Source: Symbiodinium sp. CCMP2592
Lineage: Eukaryota > Sar > Dinophyceae > Suessiales > Symbiodiniaceae
DNA length: 64,000 nucleotides
Assembly (NCBI GenBank): GCA_905221615.1
Contig: CAJNDT010003846.1
Location: 616,280 to 680,279 of the forward strand
Direction: 5' to 3'
The notes beneath the pieces were generated by a model. That model was not told where the DNA came from. It worked only from the letters and a program-made list of their open reading frames with translations, and searched no databases. Below, in pieces: positions 62,219 to 64,000 of this stretch. Position numbers and translations under genes: made by a program. The first letter of the stretch is position 1. Every line of letters starts with the position of its first letter.

Positions 62219-62264
62219 GGGTTCGGGTTAGGGTTTAGGGTTTAGGGTTTAGGGTTTAGGGGTT
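62219..62264. repeat. Interstitial TTTAGGG array
   Basis: Five nearly perfect TTTAGGG units in a row. Confidence 0.9.
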
Positions 62265-63474
62265 CGGGTTTAAGGGCTTTGCACCGAACACATGTGGTCC
62301 TAGGTCGAGGGGTTTTGGTGGAGGTGTTTGTCGGTTTTTGTTGCCACGGTTTGTGTTTCTGCTGCAGGTCTGGGGGTAGGCTAAACCCTGCAGCTCTAAA
62401 CCCAAACTCTAAACCCTGAACCCGGAGCCCTAGAACCGAAGACCCTATTCCCGAAAGCCGGGAGCTAAAGCCGAAAATAACCCTAAACCTCAGCCCTGTC
62501 GAAGCGGTGCCCGGTTTCTTTGACAACTGACAGGCAGCCAGTCTCAAGAGGTTAAAGGGCCTTAGGATTGCAGTTTTGGTGTAGATTTACACTCCCAAAC
62601 CTTTGGAATTAGGGAATACATCTCGCACTATGTAATGTAAGCGCTTACTATAATTGACGAGATATCCCGATATTCCTTGACTAAAGGGTTTGGGAGTCTT
62701 TGCTAAGACCTCCATATGTGCGGTCAGATGTTCTTTCGGTCAGTCGGTTTAAAGTTTAAGGCTTGCAAGGTTCAGGATTCATTCGACCGGCTTCTTGAAT
62801 TCAGACCCAGTCGTACATCCTCATTCCTGAAACAGTGCCGTGTTAAGCTCCCCCCTTTCCAACCCTAAGGCCCTGAAGCACTGATGCTCTAAACCCTGCA
62901 GTTTCGTTGTTCAAAGCCCTGAGCTTAGTAAACAAACAGGCCGCGAGCCCTGCATTTACCCTAAACTCGAAACTCAAAGACTCCAAGACCCGGGGGTTCA
63001 GCAACATCGACGGAACCCAAGCCCAGAGCCCAGGAATTGGTGCAAAAGTGGGCGGAAGCTCTTGGACACGAGCGGAGTGCTTTGGCTCAATTGATGTGGT
63101 TCAGTGCAGGAAACTCTCGGTGACGGTTTTCAGGCTTTGGGTGGGGGGCGGGGGTCAGGTTTTGTATTTGGAGTGTTTCTGGGCTTTGGGGTTTTAAGGT
63201 TTTTTGAGGTCCAGGGCATTAGGGATGTGAGGCTTTGGGCGTCAAGGTTTAGGGCTCGGCGCTTAGTACAGAGAGACTTACATATCCCTACGGTTCCAGG
63301 AACAACTTTACAGCAGGACTTCGGATGATGTTGAGGTAGCAAGAACTAGGTAGGGCTTTGGGACATTTTATATTTTCGCTTATTGGGCTTAAGAGGATCT
63401 TATTTACTAATATTTTTCGAAAAGAAGAACCTTAAACTAGGACAACCTTGGCCGGTAAGAACCACAGCGAGATG

Positions 63475-63575
63475 GGAGTTTCCGATAATTAGGGGTACCT
63501 TATGTTGGGGTCCTTACAATAAGGATCCTACTATTTGGGGTGCTATACTGGGGTCCCCTATATTCGGAAACGCCC
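63475..63575. mobile_element. MITE family 1 copy with 4-bp target duplication
   Basis: 101 bp, TIRs GGGAGTTTCCGA / TTCGGAAACGCCC, flanked by AGAT at 63471-63474 and 63576-63579. Confidence 0.8.
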
Positions 63576-63606
63576 AGATGTGTGTGTGAAGGACAGCTTT
63601 GTGATT

Positions 63607-63691
63607 GATAGGGTCTAGGGGTTCAGGGGTTCAGGGTTTAGGGGTTTAGGGTTTAGGGGTTTTGGGGTTTCGGGTTTAGGGTTTAGGGCCC
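63607..63691. repeat. Interstitial TTTAGGG/TTCAGGG array
   Basis: About ten variable units; it ends before 63692, so the window end is not itself telomere. Confidence 0.85.
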
Positions 63692-64000
63692 CGCCTTGTG
63701 AGCCAACCTGGAACCTCGCGGCAGGGAAATTGCTGGCAGCATGTCATAATTTCCTGGGCTCGTGTTACGGATAATGCAAGCGGTCATGATCAGGCATCCG
63801 CAACGTTACGCTATAACAAAGAACCTGCATAACTGTTGTTGCTGCAACTGAATACTAGACTCAATTGATTTCCTTACCCTGGGCATCAACATGGCTAGAA
63901 AGCCTTATATAGTATGGTCTTTGGGCCCAAAAGCCTTAACATTAGAGTCCTGAGACCCCTAGGGTTAACAAGAGCCCAGATTCTTGACAGGCCTACGCTT

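Larger units (their letters stand above)
42856..64000. other. Subtelomere-like, gene-free repeat territory
   Basis: About 21 kb without any protein-like ORF. Short frames are repeat translations such as VLGFRGL or LNPKP patterns. Degenerate TTTAGGG and CCCTAAA motifs occur every few hundred bases on both strands, mixed with palindromic MITE-like repeats, satellites and simple sequence. The specific repeats are listed separately; stretches between them (for example 55850-56560, 60400-61050 and 62560-63450) show nothing I can support. Confidence 0.7.

Overview
The window looks like repeat-rich nuclear DNA of a unicellular eukaryote. A dinoflagellate is the best guess, but this rests on style only: long intron-free retroelement ORFs, abundant fragments of plant-type telomere repeat (TTTAGGG), many fold-back elements, and no bacterial operon signals. 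I found no spliced-leader gene, tRNA, rRNA or CRISPR array. An alternative is another alga or protist with TTTAGGG telomeres.

Region A (1-14.6 kb, GC-rich at first) holds gene debris and fold-back elements. There are scrambled pieces of a D5/SF3-type primase-helicase (549-2491, both strands), a palm-like replication ORF (to 3165, minus), a 715-bp terminal-inverted-repeat (TIR) element (3160-3874), and a J-domain/AT-hook protein cut off by that element. These are followed by a small hypothetical protein, an intact small 2-oxoglutarate/Fe(II) dioxygenase-like ORF (7090-7707), a palindrome, a TIR element filled with a 22-bp minisatellite (8033-8989), and the RNase H tail of a dead retroelement (9723-10190). 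The stretch 10.6-14.6 kb is essentially gene-free.

Region B (14633-26147) is a mobile element bounded by two direct repeats of about 445 bp that look identical. Its first ORF (gag-like) is separated only by a UGA-CUA readthrough-type stop from an in-frame protein with an N-terminal GIY-YIG nuclease and a C-terminal reverse transcriptase, the permuted order known from the Naiad/Chlamys branch of Penelope-like elements. Downstream lie at least six further ORFs in the same orientation: an H-x-T (Tpt1/ART-like) protein, a 2OG-Fe dioxygenase, a P/S/RS-rich protein, a ubiquitin-like protein, an unknown protein and a small Cys/His-rich protein. This is the best candidate for an undescribed system in the window.

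Region C (26859-42765) is a 15.9-kb Ty1/copia element inserted into a G-rich tract. It has 248-bp LTRs (TG...CA), an initiator-tRNA-Met-like primer binding site, one intact 2622-aa Gag-Pol ORF, and then about 7 kb of extra coding sequence before the 3' LTR. The extra part carries an H-x-T domain, a B-box-like zinc finger, an endonuclease/exonuclease/phosphatase-like fold split between two frames, a possible membrane segment and a second Cys/His motif. A near-perfect copy of the 3' polypurine-tract region lies between pol and these extra ORFs.

Region D (42.8-64 kb) has no convincing gene. It is subtelomere-like: degenerate TTTAGGG/CCCTAAA runs on both strands, at least four families of roughly 75-120-bp palindromic MITE-like repeats (one with 4-bp target duplications), a 1.8-kb satellite in 2.5 tandem copies, an 84-bp minisatellite and a dispersed 22-bp repeat.
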